Below are positions 13,351-14,986 of a stretch of DNA of 14,986 nt, piece after piece. The DNA is from a bacterium (GTDB taxonomy: Bacteria; Ratteibacteria; UBA8468; B48-G9; JAFGKM01), in NCBI GenBank assembly GCA_023230585.1, contig JALNXB010000046.1, positions 1 to 14,986 of the forward strand, read 5' to 3'. Each line of letters begins with the position of its first letter. The stretch's first letter is position 1. The notes beneath the pieces were generated by a model. It ran no database searches. It had not been told where the DNA came from and saw nothing but the letters and a program-made list of their open reading frames with translations. Both the position numbers and the translations under genes were made by a program.

Positions 13351-14616
13351 ATGGCAAAAATTCTTATAATAACTGTTGGTGGTTCAGCAGAACCGATTCT
13401 TGAATTTTTGGAGGCATACAGACAAGAAGCAGTACTTATATACTTTATTTGTACAGGAGGTCCAGGAAAGGTCTCAACATCAAACCTTGTTGACGGGGAT
13501 GGAGATGTTTTTCCTGCACCAGAAAAGAGTAACAGTTGCGGTATTCAGATAGGTAAAATATCTAACTCTCGTAAAAACATAATTCAAAGAAGCGGTTATA
13601 AGGGAGATTATACTAAAGTTATCTTAGATAACCCAGACGATTTTGAGGAAGTACACTTAAAAATTTCATCAACTATAAGAGAAGCAAAAGAAAGTGGATA
13701 TAAAATAATATCAGATTTTACTGGTGGAACTAAAACAATGTCAGCGGTGCTGGCAATGTTATCTGTTCTTGATTTTGATATAAATCTTTCACTAACAACA
13801 GGGCAAAGGAAAGATACTGAAAAAGTAAAAGGATTTTCTTTTTCTCGTATTATAAATCTTGATTCAGCCAGAGTGAACCAAGTTTTTCAGCAAGCCGATA
13901 TCTTAACTCAAAAATATCTTTACTACTCGGCAGAAGAACTTTTTTCCAGATTGCTACGTTTTGGGCTTCAGCAGAATATTTTAACCCAAGTTGAGGAAAA
14001 ATATAATAAATGTATAGCACTCTCTCTTTGGGATAGATTTGATTATACAGGTGCTTTCAAAATCCTTTCTGACAACCCAGACCTTTTTCCAGAAGGCTTT
14101 AAATACCTTCTAAAAATATTTGATAAATCCAACTGTTCTAGTTATGAAAAAGTTTTTGACCTTTTTTGTAACGCAGAAAGACAGGCGTATAACGGTTATT
14201 ACGATAACGCAGTAGCAAGAGTTTATCGTGCTTTAGAACTTTTTGCTCAGATAAGATTAGAAAAAAAATACTCAATAAAAACTTCTTGCCTTGAAAAAAG
14301 CATTGATAAAGTAATAGATAAAGAAAAATGGGAATCAAAAAGAAGAGAAGACGGGAAAATACAGATTGGACTTATAGATAGTTACGAACTTTTATTAGAA
14401 CTATTAGACCCTGTTGGGAATGCCTACAAGGATTATAAGGGTGAACTTTTTAACATACTTAACCTTAGAAACAATTCTAAACTTGCCCACGGAGATAATC
14501 CCGTAAACAGCGAGCAGTGGGACGAATTTAGTGATTTCTTTCGCAGTTTTATTGGGGAATGTTGTAAAAATATAGGGGTAACCCCTGAGTATTTTCAACT
14601 GCCTAAAACAATATAA
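13351..14616 (+). CDS. CARF protein of the TIGR02710 family with HEPN-like C-terminus
   Basis: Last gene of the operon, 421 aa, a candidate cyclic-oligoadenylate-responsive RNase. The N-terminal CARF-type Rossmann fold starts ILIITVGGSAEPILEFLEAY and has D122-FTGGTK-TM130, the same D-x-TGGTK-x-M motif found in the first gene of the operon. The rest is helical. Near the C-terminus LRNNSKLAHG places R373 and H380 with six residues between, the R-x(4-6)-H pattern of HEPN ribonucleases. TIGR02710 proteins are known CARF-HEPN family members of type III loci, mostly uncharacterised. The ATG lies 1 base after the preceding stop, with a modest GAGG nine bases upstream. Activation by Cas10-made cOA is inferred from the operon; ligand ring size is unknown. 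Confidence 0.85.
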   Translation: MAKILIITVGGSAEPILEFLEAYRQEAVLIYFICTGGPGKVSTSNLVDGDGDVFPAPEKSNSCGIQIGKISNSRKNIIQRSGYKGDYTKVILDNPDDFEEVHLKISSTIREAKESGYKIISDFTGGTKTMSAVLAMLSVLDFDINLSLTTGQRKDTEKVKGFSFSRIINLDSARVNQVFQQADILTQKYLYYSAEELFSRLLRFGLQQNILTQVEEKYNKCIALSLWDRFDYTGAFKILSDNPDLFPEGFKYLLKIFDKSNCSSYEKVFDLFCNAERQAYNGYYDNAVARVYRALELFAQIRLEKKYSIKTSCLEKSIDKVIDKEKWESKRREDGKIQIGLIDSYELLLELLDPVGNAYKDYKGELFNILNLRNNSKLAHGDNPVNSEQWDEFSDFFRSFIGECCKNIGVTPEYFQLPKTI

Positions 14617-14986
14617 TAAAAAAGAAGAAATATTTATCTTAACAGAATAATCAACTATCTTTTCTTTGTTTTTCTAACCGCATTAAAAACACTTCTTTAG
14701 TAATTACTTTTCCGTTTCAATACCCCGAAGGGTCAAAGTACTTTTATCTTTACGCACCAATTTTACCATCCTGAACTTGTTTCAGGATCTCTAACCTAAC
14801 CCACGTAAAAGAAGTAGTAAAAACGAGATTCCGGATCAAGTCCGGAATGGCATACAGGGCAATCCCTCGTATTTTTCTTTGTCTGCCAACTACACCCCTC
14901 ATCCTTTCTTGCCCTACGGGCTTCAGTCAGCGGGCTCACCGACTCGCCCTTTGTGCTATACAGTGCTCATTATTCTTCGCACCAGC
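14617..14986. other. Gene-free 3' flank with repeats
   Basis: I see no supportable gene. Just after the operon an AT-only imperfect stem (14618-14630 with 14661-14673, one mismatch, loop about 30 nt) could help end transcription, but it lacks a GC core and a following T-run. A small hairpin, ACCC-CGAA-GGGT, lies at 14722-14733, preceded by GTTTCAAT. The inverted repeat copy at 14759-14849 has its own entry. From about 14890 the base composition turns GC-richer. Two alternative hairpins share GGGC (14918-14921), which can pair with GCCC at 14911-14914 or at 14946-14949. Confidence 0.6.
14759..14849 (-). repeat. Right copy of bracketing inverted repeat
   Basis: This is the reverse complement of the 193-286 element. 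It keeps both hairpins in better form: ATCCTGAA (14768-14775) with TTCAGGAT (14781-14788), and ATTCCGGA (14828-14835) with TCCGGAAT (14841-14848), both perfect 8-bp stems with 5-nt loops. The segment between the hairpins (GTAGTAAAAACGAGA) also matches. With the left copy it brackets the permease, antiporter and CRISPR genes. Confidence 0.8.

Noticed and set aside
14894..14986. Open frame running off the right edge of the window
   Set aside because: It has no start codon context or recognisable domain, lies in a hairpin-rich repeat stretch, and is too short to support a gene.

Overview
The window comes from an AT-rich bacterium with strong AGGAGG-type ribosome binding sites, tightly packed co-directional operons and the standard code (TGA is used as a stop). 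No gene here fixes the phylum. The non-coding ends carry families of short palindromic repeats of a kind common in genomes of uncultivated anaerobic bacteria. All confidently called genes are on the + strand.

Layout. Positions 1-367 are gene-free, richer in GC than the genes, and full of hairpin repeats. Positions 432-2819 form a three-gene membrane operon: a CxC-motif permease of the YraQ/ArsP/YcgR type, its usual partner of the TIGR03943/DUF1980 (YcgQ) family, and an unassigned histidine-rich polytopic membrane protein. Its sigma70-type promoter has a perfect inverted repeat in the -35/-10 spacer, which looks like a repressor operator. Positions 3075-4538 encode a CvrA/NhaP2-type CPA1 K+(or Na+)/H+ antiporter with a C-terminal RCK_C domain and its own promoter.

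Positions 4674-14616 are one eight-gene operon encoding a complete subtype III-D CRISPR interference module. In order: a CARF protein with a Card1/Can2-like nuclease domain whose catalytic core is altered; Cas10 with no HD domain but an intact GGDD cyclase motif; a single Cas7; Csx10 (Cas5-like) with a helical C-terminal extension; a tandem double Cas7; Csx19; a large Cas7-insertion RAMP (TIGR03986 family); and a CARF protein of the TIGR02710 family with a HEPN-like motif. On family knowledge, the RAMP proteins would bind crRNA and cut target RNA, Cas10 would then make cyclic oligoadenylate, and the two CARF proteins at the ends of the operon would respond to it. There is no cas6, cas1, cas2 or CRISPR array, so crRNA must come from elsewhere in the genome. 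The operon promoter (4597-4625) sits inside two nested perfect 8-bp inverted repeats.

The last 370 bases (14617-14986) are gene-free. They carry an inverted, closely related copy of the repeat at 193-286, so the whole gene block is bracketed by inverted repeats about 14.5 kb apart. The most interesting points are the altered nuclease core of the first CARF protein, the possible Cas11 function hidden in the Csx10 C-terminus, the nested palindromes at the promoter, the bracketing repeats, and an A8 tract where one-base slippage would fuse the double Cas7 to Csx19.
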